Assembly: GCF_014279795.1 (NCBI RefSeq)
Contig: NZ_CP047945.1
Coordinates: forward strand, 2,128,572-2,192,571
DNA length: 64,000 bases
Reading direction: 5' to 3'
Source: Synechococcus sp. PROS-7-1
GTDB taxonomy: Bacteria; Cyanobacteriota; Cyanobacteriia; PCC-6307; Cyanobiaceae
Shown here: positions 27,095 to 36,054 of the stretch, piece by piece
How the letters are laid out: the number at the start of each line of letters is the position of its first letter
Numbering within the stretch: position 1 is the stretch's first letter
Program-made: the position numbers and the translations under genes
Notes under the pieces: model-generated
Told to the model about the DNA's origin: nothing
Database searches by the model: none
Seen by the model: the letters and a program-made list of their open reading frames with translations, nothing else

Positions 27095-27898
27095 TCAGGG
27101 CAACAACAGAGACTCGCCCCAAGGCTTGAGCCGCTTCAGCTGGTCCTCGGAAGTGGCCGCGAGCACAGGGAAACCCACATCAGAGAGATCGCGACCTGGA
27201 ACAAGAGCGGTTGGATCTTCACGCAACCAGAGCACAGGGCAACCAAGCTCAGACAGCACCAACCAGGCCGCAGCGAGATCCCAGATCTTTGGGGTGGCCT
27301 CCAGGGCCGCCACGGTCTGGCCCATCGCCACACTCACAAGATTGAGGCTTGCAACCCCGAGCAAACGGATCTTTCCTGGAAACGGCTCTTGATGGCGGCG
27401 CTGCAACACCCGAATCGCTCGGCTGCAGAGCGAAACGCAGGCACTTCCTGCCGCCAGACGGGTTTCAGCAGTCAGTCGTTTGCCATTGCGCCAGGCACCA
27501 TGGCCCCGGATCGCCACGATGCGCTGCTTTAAAGAAGGAATGTCCAGAAACGCTTCCATCGGCCGACCATCCACAAAACGCGCAACAGAAATTGCCCAAT
27601 AGGGAATGCCGGCCGCAAAGTTCGTTGTGCCGTCCAGTGGATCCACCACCCAGAACGCAGACGTGGCCGGACAATGCTTCTCCCCTTCCTCACTCAGCGT
27701 GCTCTCGCCTGAGCAAATCTGAGCAAACCCCTGGACCAGGGTCTCATCACTCCAACGATCACAAGCGGTGATCAGACTCCCGTCTGGCTTCACATCGGAA
27801 ACGATGTGACCAAAATCGTGCCGTTGTCTCTCGGCAACGCCATCAAGAAGTTGATGGACAGCCAGCAGCTGCGCCGGAGAGAGGGGAGCTGAAGTCAC
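27095..27898 (-). CDS. Inositol monophosphatase family protein (SuhB-like)
   Basis: Mg2+-dependent phosphatase of the IMPase/SuhB/CysQ/fructose-bisphosphatase-like superfamily; the true substrate could be inositol-1-phosphate, histidinol phosphate or a sugar phosphate. About 267 aa from GTG (V-T-S-A-P-L-S). Metal ligands: LSEEGE with Glu70/Glu71, DPLDGTTNF with Asp86, Asp89 and Gly90, and WDLAAAW with Asp207. All catalytic acids are intact. The frame extends upstream into tolC, which argues for the GTG start 13 bp after the tolC stop. It precedes the rRNA operon on the same strand. Confidence 0.85.
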   Translation of the reverse strand: MTSAPLSPAQLLAVHQLLDGVAERQRHDFGHIVSDVKPDGSLITACDRWSDETLVQGFAQICSGESTLSEEGEKHCPATSAFWVVDPLDGTTNFAAGIPYWAISVARFVDGRPMEAFLDIPSLKQRIVAIRGHGAWRNGKRLTAETRLAAGSACVSLCSRAIRVLQRRHQEPFPGKIRLLGVASLNLVSVAMGQTVAALEATPKIWDLAAAWLVLSELGCPVLWLREDPTALVPGRDLSDVGFPVLAATSEDQLKRLKPWGESLLLP

Positions 27899-27911
27899 CG
27901 TCCGAAAAGGC

Positions 27912-29633
27912 TCAAGCGCCGAGCTGAGACGCCTCACAGGCTGGCGTATTGGGAGCCGGTTCAATGGGAACAGACTCCATGCGATCCACCTCAGGTTTCT
28001 TGCCAGGCAGATTGAGGGGCGGGCAAACTTTCACTTGATCCAAACCCGTGCGACGCCTCAGCTCAGCCAGGCTGGCGTTGTAGCTCAGAACTGCATCGGC
28101 ATAACGCACCTCAGCACTGGTGAGATCGCGTTGGTTATCGACCACCTCGCGCTGGGTTGTCACCCCCGCTTGGAAACGCAACCTGGCCAAACGCAAAGAC
28201 TCAGTGGCTGAAAGCACTTCACGCGTTGTTGTGCGGATGTTTTGCTGCGCATCTCTCAGGTCGTAAAAACTTTGTTCCACTTCCCTGCGGATGCTGTCGC
28301 GCTCGGAGGCAAAGTTGTACTGGCTCTCCTCGGCAGCTTGCTTGTTGCGGCGGTACTGCGCGCGGGCCCGCCCCCCATCGAAAATGTTCCAGGTGGCCGA
28401 CAAGCCCACCGAATTATCGAAGCTCCATCCATACACCTCGGTGCTCACTGGAGGCTGCGTGTTGGTTTCACCCTGGAAACGCTGGGACGTGAAATTGTTG
28501 AAGATGCTCAGCACAGGCTGAACAGCCGCCAGCGCAGCATTGGCGTTGCTGTTGTTAATCGAAATGTCGAGAAGCACTCGATCGAGCTCTTCCCGGAAGG
28601 TGTAGGCCGCGATGATGCTTTCCTGAAGCGATGGTTCCCACAGTCCAAGCACACGCGCAGGTGCAGCGGATGTGGGAGTGATGTCCTGAGGAAGATCCAT
28701 GAGCGAGGCCAAGGATCGACGTGCATTCACCTGGTCGCCGAGAGCATTGGTGAGCAGCTGTTGGTCACGGGCGAGCTGAGTTTCGGCTTCTAAAACCTCG
28801 AGCTTGGTGGCCACACCCGCCTGGTAGCGAGCTCGCGCATCGCGAAGACTCACCAGTGAAGCTCGCACGGATTGTTGACCGATCCGAACCTGTTCATCTT
28901 GACGCTGAAGCTGGAAATAAGACGTCGCCGCCTGCAGTCGAAGCTCACGCAACGAGATCAAATAGGTGTCTCGGGCGCGCTCATAGGTATCTCTTGCAGC
29001 CGCGATCTGGGGAACCCTGGCCGGGTCAATCAAATTCCAGTTCAACTGGGCTCCAAAGTTGGCAGACACAATCTCTGTATTCGTGACTCGACCTTCAGAT
29101 TGCTCAAGCCCCGTCAAAGGGTTCACAGTCTGAGATCGGGTGGGGTCGAAGGTTTGTTGCTCGCCAGCGAGGTACTGGGGCAGACCGTTGGCATTGAGAT
29201 TGAGCGTGGGATACCAGGCCGAGAGCGCTGCACGCAGGCTTGATTTGGCTTGTTGAACCTGGCTCGCCACTGCTTTGAGGCTGGGATTGTTGACCTCAAC
29301 CAGACGTTCCACCTCGGCAAGCGTGAGTGGTCGTAGCTCACGGATTCTTACTTGCTCAGGCTTGTCAGGCAGAGCAAGGCTCGGGGGTGCTTTAAGGGAT
29401 TCTTGATTCTCAGGAAGTGTGGTTGCGGCAGGGGGGAGAACCGAGGGATCTGCTTTCGGCCTTGAACCCTTGATCTCGGTCGCGGTGGGGAGCGTCGACT
29501 GGTCGATCAGCGCCGAACCATCGGCTGCCGACGAAGCCTCAACACCCGAAACCTCCTCTGCCCTGACCGGTGCATGGGTAACAGAGGGCAATACTCCTGC
29601 AATTAACAGAAGACCTGCAACAGTCCGACGCAC
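27912..29633 (-). CDS. TolC-family outer membrane efflux protein
   Basis: Outer membrane channel for type I secretion or efflux. 573 aa. Signal peptide: MRRTVAGLLLIAGVLPSVTH with cleavage near VRAEE. A low-complexity Pro/Ala/Ser stretch follows to about residue 90. Two OEP repeats form the long helical barrel (about 105-320 and 335-530), shown by LTLAEVERLVEVNNPSLKAV, SLRDARARYQAGVATKLEVL and the second LRLARLRFQAGVTTQREVVD. These paired (A)RYxAGV segments are hallmark. Cyanobacteria usually have one major TolC. No pump gene is adjacent, so it likely serves several systems. Confidence 0.9.
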   Translation of the reverse strand: MRRTVAGLLLIAGVLPSVTHAPVRAEEVSGVEASSAADGSALIDQSTLPTATEIKGSRPKADPSVLPPAATTLPENQESLKAPPSLALPDKPEQVRIRELRPLTLAEVERLVEVNNPSLKAVASQVQQAKSSLRAALSAWYPTLNLNANGLPQYLAGEQQTFDPTRSQTVNPLTGLEQSEGRVTNTEIVSANFGAQLNWNLIDPARVPQIAAARDTYERARDTYLISLRELRLQAATSYFQLQRQDEQVRIGQQSVRASLVSLRDARARYQAGVATKLEVLEAETQLARDQQLLTNALGDQVNARRSLASLMDLPQDITPTSAAPARVLGLWEPSLQESIIAAYTFREELDRVLLDISINNSNANAALAAVQPVLSIFNNFTSQRFQGETNTQPPVSTEVYGWSFDNSVGLSATWNIFDGGRARAQYRRNKQAAEESQYNFASERDSIRREVEQSFYDLRDAQQNIRTTTREVLSATESLRLARLRFQAGVTTQREVVDNQRDLTSAEVRYADAVLSYNASLAELRRRTGLDQVKVCPPLNLPGKKPEVDRMESVPIEPAPNTPACEASQLGA

Positions 29634-29657
29634 AACAAATCCGGGGCTGGGCGGAGC

Positions 29658-31055
29658 TTAGGGGGTTTTGGGCTGCTGACCGAGAACAGCAGCCACGATG
29701 TCAGCTGCTCCATGCACGATCCGAATCGGCACCGGCAGTTGGTCTTGCAACTGATCCAGGGTCATGTCATCCAGGAACACAGGCTGGCCCTGGCGGAGCA
29801 TCACAGAGGGGAGAAGCAGCTGATCCCCCAACGGTTGATCCGCGAGTCCTTTCAACAGGTCTTCTCCGGTTAAGAGACCTGTCACCACCTGATCCTGGCC
29901 CCAGTAAGGGCTTGGCAATCCATGCAAGGTGAGCGAGACGCCATTTACCTGATTCAAGCGTGCTTGCACCGGGGCCAAAGCCCGATCCACCAGACGGCCC
30001 ACCACCCAACTGCTGTGAAGAGGCGAGTCGATCCTTTCGGGAAGCGTCTCTGTGGCCTGGTCGAGGGCTTCAAGAAAGGCCCGAATCGTGCCGACACCAT
30101 TTTCCTGTTGAGGGAGATCTTCGTAGTTACTCCTCGGAGGCAAGGGCTGACCAGCCATCAGATACCACTCATCAGACAGCCAGGCGAACCGACTACCGAT
30201 CTGTTGCTGGAATCGGGCTTGAAGCAATTCCACAGCCTCAATCACTGTGCGTGCATCTGCCGGCGTGACAGCCCGCAAACCATCCTCAGCAGGCCGGAAG
30301 CGCGTCAACCCCACAGGAACAACCGCGGCGGAGAGAACGGCGGGCCATTCCCCAGTCCCAAATCGCGCCAGGTCGGAAAGTGTGCGGATCAAAGCCTCGC
30401 CATCGTTAAGCCCTGGGCAGACCACCACCTGCGCATGAATCTGCAATCCCCGGTGCGCGAACCAGTCGAGCTGTTGAAGCAGATCACCCGCCCGGGGGTT
30501 GTCGAGCAGTCGGGAGCGCAGGCCTGGTTCTGTCGCATGCACCGACACGAAGAGGGGGGTGAGGCGTTGCTCTTCGATGCGAGTCCAGTCGCTTTCGCTG
30601 AGATTGGTCAGCGTCAGGTAGGAGCCGTATAAAAAACTGAGCCTGTAATCGTCGTCTTTCAGATAAAGGCTGTCGCGATGCCCAGGCGGCTGCTGATCGA
30701 TGAAACAGAACGGACAGCGGTTAGTGCATTGCCGCAAGCCATCAAACAGCGCCTCGGTGAACGCAAGCCCGAGGCCATCATCCGCATCCTTTTCGAGTTC
30801 AACGCGATGGAGCGCCCCAGCGCTGTCTCGTACCTCAAGGATGAGATCCTCTTCAACGGTCAGATAGCGGTAATCAATCAGATCTCGTGGGCGAACACCA
30901 TTGATGCTGAGCAGCTGATCGCCGGGTTCGAAGCCGAGCTCCTCACCGATCGAACCAGGTTCCACTGATGCCACAACCGCAGGCTGGGGCTGACGCCCAG
31001 CACTGGAGGGATCGAGAGCAGCAACGGCCACACCCGCAGAGGGTTCATTCCACAC
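29658..31055 (-). CDS. Radical SAM protein with PDZ-like N-terminus and DUF512
   Basis: 465 aa. The N-terminal PDZ-like domain (about 25-90) shows VEPGSIGEELGFEPGDQLLS followed by INGV. A radical-SAM cluster motif CTNRCPFCFID follows (Cys110, Cys114, Cys117; C-x3-C-x2-C). The DUF512 region occupies roughly 270-450 (RFRPAEDGLRAVTP, SDEWYLMAGQPLP, HGLPSPYWGQDQVVTGLLTG). This architecture is known as a putative Fe-S oxidoreductase family common in cyanobacteria and Clostridia; its reaction is unknown. Separated from tolC by 24 bp and from uppP by 19 bp on the same strand. Confidence 0.88.
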   Translation of the reverse strand: MWNEPSAGVAVAALDPSSAGRQPQPAVVASVEPGSIGEELGFEPGDQLLSINGVRPRDLIDYRYLTVEEDLILEVRDSAGALHRVELEKDADDGLGLAFTEALFDGLRQCTNRCPFCFIDQQPPGHRDSLYLKDDDYRLSFLYGSYLTLTNLSESDWTRIEEQRLTPLFVSVHATEPGLRSRLLDNPRAGDLLQQLDWFAHRGLQIHAQVVVCPGLNDGEALIRTLSDLARFGTGEWPAVLSAAVVPVGLTRFRPAEDGLRAVTPADARTVIEAVELLQARFQQQIGSRFAWLSDEWYLMAGQPLPPRSNYEDLPQQENGVGTIRAFLEALDQATETLPERIDSPLHSSWVVGRLVDRALAPVQARLNQVNGVSLTLHGLPSPYWGQDQVVTGLLTGEDLLKGLADQPLGDQLLLPSVMLRQGQPVFLDDMTLDQLQDQLPVPIRIVHGAADIVAAVLGQQPKTP

Positions 31056-31074
31056 GAAATGGATTCAACTGATT

Positions 31075-31935
31075 TCAGTTTGAGCCAGGGCCAGCCCACC
31101 AGGCCAGCAGAAGAACTCCGAAAAGCAATCGATAGATCACAAACACCCAGGTGCTGTGTCGCTGCAGGAACTTGAGCAACCAATCGATGGCCAACCATGA
31201 AACCACTGCTGCGGAAACGATGCCAACCATCAGGGGCAGCACCCCCCCCGCACTGGGCTCAGTGAACGCATCCTTGAGCTCAACCAATCCCGCAATGGTG
31301 ATAGCCGGAATGCCCAGAAGAAAAGAAAACCGAGCTGCGTCGGGCCGTTTCCAACTGTCAAACAGCGACGCGGTGAGTGTGCTGCCGGAGCGAGAGACAC
31401 CGGGAATCAGGGCCAGAACCTGGGCCAATCCCACAACCAACCCATCCCGGCCCTGCACCTGATTGAGCTGCTTGGAGCGCGGTCCCATGCGTTCGGCGAG
31501 GGCAAGAAGCAGGGCCATCAGGATGGACACACCGGCGATTGCGGGCACGCTGCGCAGCGGCGAGGTTTCGTAACCAGGCCAATACAGCTTGATGGCAAGT
31601 CCGGCAAACAGGATGGGCAGGGTGCCGATCGCCATGGCGATTCCCAGTCGCGCCTCCGGCTCCCGCCACTGCCCCCTCAGAACAGCACCACTGATCCCGC
31701 GCAGAACACCGGCCAAATCCGCCCTGAAGTAGGCGATTACCGCAACGATGCTGCCCAGTTGGATCACAGCGGTCACCGAGACGCCTGGATCCCCCCAACC
31801 GGCGAGCACCGGCACAATTTTGAGATGGGCTGTGCTGCTGATGGGCAGGAACTCAGTGAGGCCCTGCACTACGCCGAGAACGAAATCTCTCCAGATGGCT
31901 TCAAGAAGACCGGGCTCCGACACCGCAGATTCCAA
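31075..31935 (-). CDS. uppP: Undecaprenyl-diphosphatase
   Basis: Inner-membrane phosphatase recycling undecaprenyl pyrophosphate to the monophosphate carrier for peptidoglycan and polysaccharide synthesis; also confers bacitracin resistance (BacA). Both catalytic motifs are intact: QGLTEFLPISSTAH (residues 24-37) and PGVSRSGSTLTAS (about 178-190). About eight transmembrane helices; 286 aa is normal. It heads a minus-strand run with the DUF512 and tolC genes. Confidence 0.95.
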   Translation of the reverse strand: MESAVSEPGLLEAIWRDFVLGVVQGLTEFLPISSTAHLKIVPVLAGWGDPGVSVTAVIQLGSIVAVIAYFRADLAGVLRGISGAVLRGQWREPEARLGIAMAIGTLPILFAGLAIKLYWPGYETSPLRSVPAIAGVSILMALLLALAERMGPRSKQLNQVQGRDGLVVGLAQVLALIPGVSRSGSTLTASLFDSWKRPDAARFSFLLGIPAITIAGLVELKDAFTEPSAGGVLPLMVGIVSAAVVSWLAIDWLLKFLQRHSTWVFVIYRLLFGVLLLAWWAGPGSN

Positions 31936-32067
31936 TGGTTGGGTTGACGGACGCTATGCCCAACGGGCTTTGGATGCCAGTGCTGCTGAACATTGAGCGT
32001 GCGGCCGTGGCTCACGCTCGAATCTTCTAAGGTTTCGATTCTTTCTTCACATTGCGGAGGTGACGCC

Positions 32068-32802
32068 TTGTCCAGTGGGCTGATGCAAAACCCGGCCCTG
32101 GGCAAGCAGAGGCTCCCAACCACTGCAGTTTTGGCGTCCCTGCCCTTTTGGGCATCTGCTCTTGTGGTGATGCCTGTGTTCGTGCAAGCGCCATGGGTTC
32201 GTCAACAACCGTTCAGTTCCTGTCTGTTCGGGCTCAGTCTTGCTGTCGTGGGAATCCTGTTGAGCCTTAACGCTGAGCGGAGCCAACAGCGCGATCTCGG
32301 AGCCCTCATCTTGGGATTCAGTGGCAGTTGGATGGCGGGAAGTTTGTTTTGGGGATGGTTGCCTGCGCACCCAGTTCTGCATTTGCCGGTGGAGGCGTTC
32401 GCGCTTCCTCTGGCGGTGGCAGGACTGAACACCCGCTGGCGTTGCGCGTGTGCCTTTTACCTGGCGTCCTTGATTGGAACTGCCTTCACTGATCTCTCGA
32501 TGGCCATCTCCGGGGTAATGACCCTCTGGCCTGATGTGGTGACGGCCACGGCCGACCAAGCACCCGGTCTGCTAAGGCAGGCAGCCTCTCAGGTCTTAAC
32601 ACCAAAGTCTCTCCTGGTCGTAATCCTTGCGGCGGCCTTGATTACCAGACTGGTGGCTGAATGCCGTTCCAGAGCTGATCAATTTGGAGACGGTTCTTCC
32701 GCATGGGCAGTGGCTACCTCGGTGCTGTTCACCACCTTGGTGATTGATGGGGTTTTCTTGGGGGTTTCTTTGCTGGCACCAGGCCTGAGCGGGCTCATCT
32801 GA
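32068..32802 (+). CDS. DUF3120 membrane protein
   Basis: About 244 aa from a TTG start, chosen because a strong GGAGGTGA ribosome binding site lies 5-7 nt upstream; the ATG at 32083 is 5 codons further in and the open frame reaches back to 31993. Six or so hydrophobic segments. Blocks such as GFSGSWMAGSLFWGWLPAHP, PVEAFALPLAVAGL, RWRCACAFYLASLIGTAFTD and GVSLLAPGLSGLI fit the cyanobacterium-specific DUF3120 family as I recall it. Function unknown. Divergent from uppP. Confidence 0.78.
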   Translation: MSSGLMQNPALGKQRLPTTAVLASLPFWASALVVMPVFVQAPWVRQQPFSSCLFGLSLAVVGILLSLNAERSQQRDLGALILGFSGSWMAGSLFWGWLPAHPVLHLPVEAFALPLAVAGLNTRWRCACAFYLASLIGTAFTDLSMAISGVMTLWPDVVTATADQAPGLLRQAASQVLTPKSLLVVILAAALITRLVAECRSRADQFGDGSSAWAVATSVLFTTLVIDGVFLGVSLLAPGLSGLI

Positions 32803-32813
32803 AACGAACTGCA

Positions 32814-32829
32814 AAAACCCTGCGGTTTT
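32814..32829 (+). terminator. Weak hairpin after the DUF3120 gene
   Basis: Stem AAAACC/GGTTTT with loop CTGC, 11 bp after the stop. AT-rich and short, with only the stem Ts as a U-run. Possible intrinsic terminator. Confidence 0.35.
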
Positions 32830-32914
32830 ATGCGATGCCTGGGGAGAGCACTTGTAAGGTTTGCTGGTCGGTTCCGCCGGCATATCCCGTTCCGATTCTC
32901 AGACGGAGAATTTC

Positions 32915-33292
32915 ATGAAGCGTCTGCTGTCCTGGCTGACAGGTCTCGTGGTCATGGCTGGCTTGCTGATGACTCTGGCCATGCCCTCTGACGTTCAGGC
33001 CGCTGACATCCGCAATGTGGCTGACGACAAGATCGCCGAACGTGGCGACAAGGTTGATCTGAACAACTCATCCGTGCGGCGCTTCCAGCAATTCCCCGGG
33101 ATGTATCCAACCCTGGCAGGCAAAATCGTGCTGGGCGGTCCTTACGAGAGTGTGGATGATGTGCTTTCTCTTGATCTCACCGATCGCCAGAAGGAACTGT
33201 TTGAGAAATATCGCGACAATTTCACTGTGACCGCACCCTCGATTGCCCTGAACGAGGGCTTCGACAGGATTAACGACGGGCAGTACCGCTAA
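32915..33292 (+). CDS. psbU: Photosystem II 12 kDa extrinsic protein
   Basis: Lumenal extrinsic subunit that stabilises the oxygen-evolving complex together with PsbV. 125 aa precursor. The signal peptide (MKRLLSWLTGLVVMAGLLMT) has a cleavage site near DVQA-AD. The mature part carries the two helix-hairpin-helix-like segments typical of PsbU: KVDLNNSSVRRFQQFPGMYP followed by TLAGKIV, and the conserved GPYESVDDVLSLDLTDRQKE. GGAGAATTTC ATG gives a good ribosome binding site; the frame opens 54 nt earlier without one. Alone between terminator-like hairpins, so probably monocistronic. Confidence 0.95.
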   Translation: MKRLLSWLTGLVVMAGLLMTLAMPSDVQAADIRNVADDKIAERGDKVDLNNSSVRRFQQFPGMYPTLAGKIVLGGPYESVDDVLSLDLTDRQKELFEKYRDNFTVTAPSIALNEGFDRINDGQYR

Positions 33293-33308
33293 GAATGCGT
33301 CATGGTTG

Positions 33309-33331
33309 AACCGCCGGATCCACCGGTGGTT
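33309..33331 (+). terminator. Hairpin downstream of psbU
   Basis: Nine-bp stem AACCGCCGG/CCGGTGGTT (one G-U pair) with loop ATCCA, 16 bp after the stop, followed by TTTA only. Likely a terminator or mRNA 3'-end stabiliser despite the short T-run. Confidence 0.55.
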
Positions 33332-33345
33332 TACGACAAGCTCCA

Positions 33346-35016
33346 ATGAGCAGAGAGCGATCAACATCTCAGGATCCGATCCATAACGGCCCCTGGGATG
33401 TTGTGGTTGTTGGAGCAGGCGCTGCAGGTCTGATGACCTGCCTGGAGCTCCCTCCTGAGCTGAACGTCCTGCTTCTCAACAGGAATGCTGGTAAGCGCTC
33501 GTCAAGCCGCTGGGCGCAAGGGGGCATCGCCGCGGTGACGGGTCCTGGAGATTCTCAGTTCCTTCATGGGGACGACACCCTGAAGGCTGGAGCCGGTCTT
33601 TGTGATGGCGATGCCGTCCGTCTCCTGGTGGACCAGGCACCCCACTGCGTTGAACGGTTGCTTGCCCTCGGCATGGCATTCGACCGCAATCGCGATGGGT
33701 CCCTTGCGACCACCCTTGAAGCAGCCCATAGCCAGCATCGTGTGTTGCACGTGCAGGACCGCACCGGCAGGGCTTTGGTGGATGTTCTTCGAGAGCGCGT
33801 CGAAGCCAGACCCGGCCTGGTGCATCGCCGCGGTGTCCGGGTCACTCAACTTTGGGTCGATAACCAACGCTGCTGCGGCGTTCAGATTCTTGATGGCCCT
33901 TGGCTTCACTGGGTTCCAGCCCGAGCGGTCGTGCTGGCCACTGGAGGAGGAGGCCATCTCTACACCAACACCACGAATCCACCTCAGGCCTGTGGTGAAG
34001 GCGTTGTGCTCTCGTGGCAAGCCGGTGCTGCAGTTGACGATCTCGAATTTGTTCAGTTCCATCCCACGGCGCTCAAACTCGCTGACGCGCCCTGCTTCCT
34101 GATCTCAGAAGCCGTTCGTGGCGAAGGCGCCGTCTTGGTGGATCCCTCAGGACGAAGTCCTGTGGCAATGCTTCCCCAACGTGATCTTGCCCCACGCGAT
34201 CAGGTGAGCCGAGCCCTGCTGCGATGCATGCGCGACCAGGGATTGAGCAGTCTGGGGCTGGATCTCTCACCAATTTCAGCAGAGCAGGCCGAACGACGCT
34301 TTCCGACGATTCTTGAGCGCTGCCGGGAGTACGGACTCCATCCTTTGCACAATCCGATCCCGGTGGCACCTGCCGCGCACTACTGGATGGGAGGAGTGGC
34401 CACGGACCTACAGGCCGCTACAACCATTCCCGGCCTTTTCGCCGTTGGGGAGGTGGCGTGCACCGGGGTGCATGGTGCCAACAGGCTGGCCAGCAACTCA
34501 TTAATGGAGTGTCTTGTATTTGCTGGACGACTCAGGAACATCGCGCTGAACGACCGGAGCAGACCAATCATTTCTTGTAAAGGTCCGGAACCTTTCCCGA
34601 TGTCCTCGCCTGGGCCTGCTGCTGAATCCCTCAACCGATCGATCAACGCGCTCCGATCAGCTTGCTGGGACATGGCCGGAGTCGATCGACGCGTGAGCGG
34701 GATGCAGCAGACCTTGCGAGAGCTGCTCAAAGACAACGACGCGCTGCAATGCAGCCCGCTGCTTGAGGCGATGCGAAACCAGGACAAAGATCGATGCTTC
34801 CAACTGGAGGAAACCTGCCGCAGCAACATCAACCTTCTCCTCGACCTTCACCACCGCCAGCAGGCAAGCCGACTGCTGCTGGAGGCTTGCCTCTTCCGTA
34901 CCGAAAGCCGGGGAGGCCACTTCCGAAGTGATGCCCCAACACCGCTTCCGCAGTGGCGTTGCCACAGTCGCCAGGTCAAGGGCGCCCTCATCCACACCCG
35001 GCCAGTCACCGATTGA
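33346..35016 (+). CDS. nadB: L-aspartate oxidase
   Basis: FAD enzyme oxidising L-aspartate to iminoaspartate, the first step of de novo NAD synthesis with NadA. 556 aa. FAD-binding VVVVGAGAAGLMT (about 19-31), SRWAQGGIAAV (about 54-64), QFHPTAL (about 239) and GVHGANRLASNSLMECLVF (about 375-393) are the hallmarks; the last block and the HYWMGGV segment place it with NadB/SdhA flavoproteins. The C-terminal helical domain ends with ESRGGHFRSDAP, which also fits NadB. Its end is convergent with the VKOR gene, with a 21-bp gap. Confidence 0.94.
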   Translation: MSRERSTSQDPIHNGPWDVVVVGAGAAGLMTCLELPPELNVLLLNRNAGKRSSSRWAQGGIAAVTGPGDSQFLHGDDTLKAGAGLCDGDAVRLLVDQAPHCVERLLALGMAFDRNRDGSLATTLEAAHSQHRVLHVQDRTGRALVDVLRERVEARPGLVHRRGVRVTQLWVDNQRCCGVQILDGPWLHWVPARAVVLATGGGGHLYTNTTNPPQACGEGVVLSWQAGAAVDDLEFVQFHPTALKLADAPCFLISEAVRGEGAVLVDPSGRSPVAMLPQRDLAPRDQVSRALLRCMRDQGLSSLGLDLSPISAEQAERRFPTILERCREYGLHPLHNPIPVAPAAHYWMGGVATDLQAATTIPGLFAVGEVACTGVHGANRLASNSLMECLVFAGRLRNIALNDRSRPIISCKGPEPFPMSSPGPAAESLNRSINALRSACWDMAGVDRRVSGMQQTLRELLKDNDALQCSPLLEAMRNQDKDRCFQLEETCRSNINLLLDLHHRQQASRLLLEACLFRTESRGGHFRSDAPTPLPQWRCHSRQVKGALIHTRPVTD

Positions 35017-35037
35017 GCCGGATAGGCCGCTTAACCA

Positions 35038-35979
35038 CTAAAAGTTGCTGTCTCCCTTGAAGCCAGACAAACGGGCAAGCACTTTCAAAGGCTTGACGCC
35101 GGAATCAAGCTTGCCGTTGATCTCCCAGGTGGGGAAACCCTCGATTTTCTTGCTCTCACAGAGTGCACGCTGATTATTTTGGCCATCCGCGGCGCACTCA
35201 ATCACCTTGAGCTTCTGCGCTGCTTCTTTCCCAAACGCCTCCTTTTGCTCATGGCAATGGGGGCACCAGTAAGCGCTGTACATCACGGCACCGGTAGCGG
35301 TGAGATGGTCTGCCAAAGCCACCTTGCTCGGCGTGCTTTCGGTGGTCACCACAGGAGGAGCACCGGCACCCGTCACAGCGGCATCCGGACGCTCCGGATC
35401 GAGAACGGAGGCCCAGATCAGACTTCCCAGCAACACGACAAGAGCCAGTAAAAATCCACGAAAGAACAACTTGGATGGGTCGTCCCACCCCCCGCCAGCC
35501 ACGGCGAAAATCAAAAGAAGGATGGCAAGAGTTGCTGACAGCGCGCAGAAGAAACAGAACGCCTGAATCTTGAACACCATCAAGCCAACCAGCACGAGGC
35601 TGAAGACCGCCATGCCCAGGGACACGGTGAAGAGTCCCCACCAGGTGCGTCGGGCGAGATCACCGCGGTTTTCTGACAGTCCTGGGAGCAGAGGAACCAG
35701 GGCCATGATCAAAACGGCCACGTAAGCCAGAAAACCCGCAAACGAGAGCGGGACACTGAAACCATCGCCCTGAAAGAGAGTTCCCCAAGGACTGTTGAGC
35801 ACCTTGTCGCAACCGTCTGCCCCCATCGGGCATGTGAGGTTCCCCAGCAGGCCCCAACGCTTCAGGGTGATCGAACCTGTGTCAATCACCCCCACGGTGG
35901 CCAGAACGGCCATGGCGATCCGTACCCATTTGGAGCCTTGGTCCTGACGACGGCGGCTGGTGAGTCTGCTGGCGGCCAT
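35038..35979 (-). CDS. VKOR-thioredoxin fusion, disulfide-forming membrane enzyme
   Basis: 313 aa homologue of vitamin K epoxide reductase fused to a thioredoxin-like domain. It reoxidises secreted or lumenal protein thiols and passes electrons to quinone. Four or five transmembrane helices (about 20-185) contain the quinone-proximal CFFC (Cys142/Cys145) and the loop pair Cys50/Cys57. The lumenal thioredoxin domain has WCPHC (Cys239/Cys242) and a second pair Cys262/Cys274. These eight cysteines match the arrangement known from the crystallised Synechococcus VKOR. A cis-Pro is seen in GFPTW. Start MAASRLTSRR; divergent from rimO. Confidence 0.93.
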   Translation of the reverse strand: MAASRLTSRRRQDQGSKWVRIAMAVLATVGVIDTGSITLKRWGLLGNLTCPMGADGCDKVLNSPWGTLFQGDGFSVPLSFAGFLAYVAVLIMALVPLLPGLSENRGDLARRTWWGLFTVSLGMAVFSLVLVGLMVFKIQAFCFFCALSATLAILLLIFAVAGGGWDDPSKLFFRGFLLALVVLLGSLIWASVLDPERPDAAVTGAGAPPVVTTESTPSKVALADHLTATGAVMYSAYWCPHCHEQKEAFGKEAAQKLKVIECAADGQNNQRALCESKKIEGFPTWEINGKLDSGVKPLKVLARLSGFKGDSNF

Positions 35980-36054
35980 GCGAGCTGCAGAAGATGGATG
36001 AATTGTGGCAGGAGTGGGAACGGGATTTATGGTGATTGATTAATTCGCCATGCC

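Noticed and set aside
29922-30632. 236-aa plus-strand frame opposite the DUF512 radical SAM gene
   Set aside because: Composition of an antisense frame; cluster-binding cysteines are on the minus strand.
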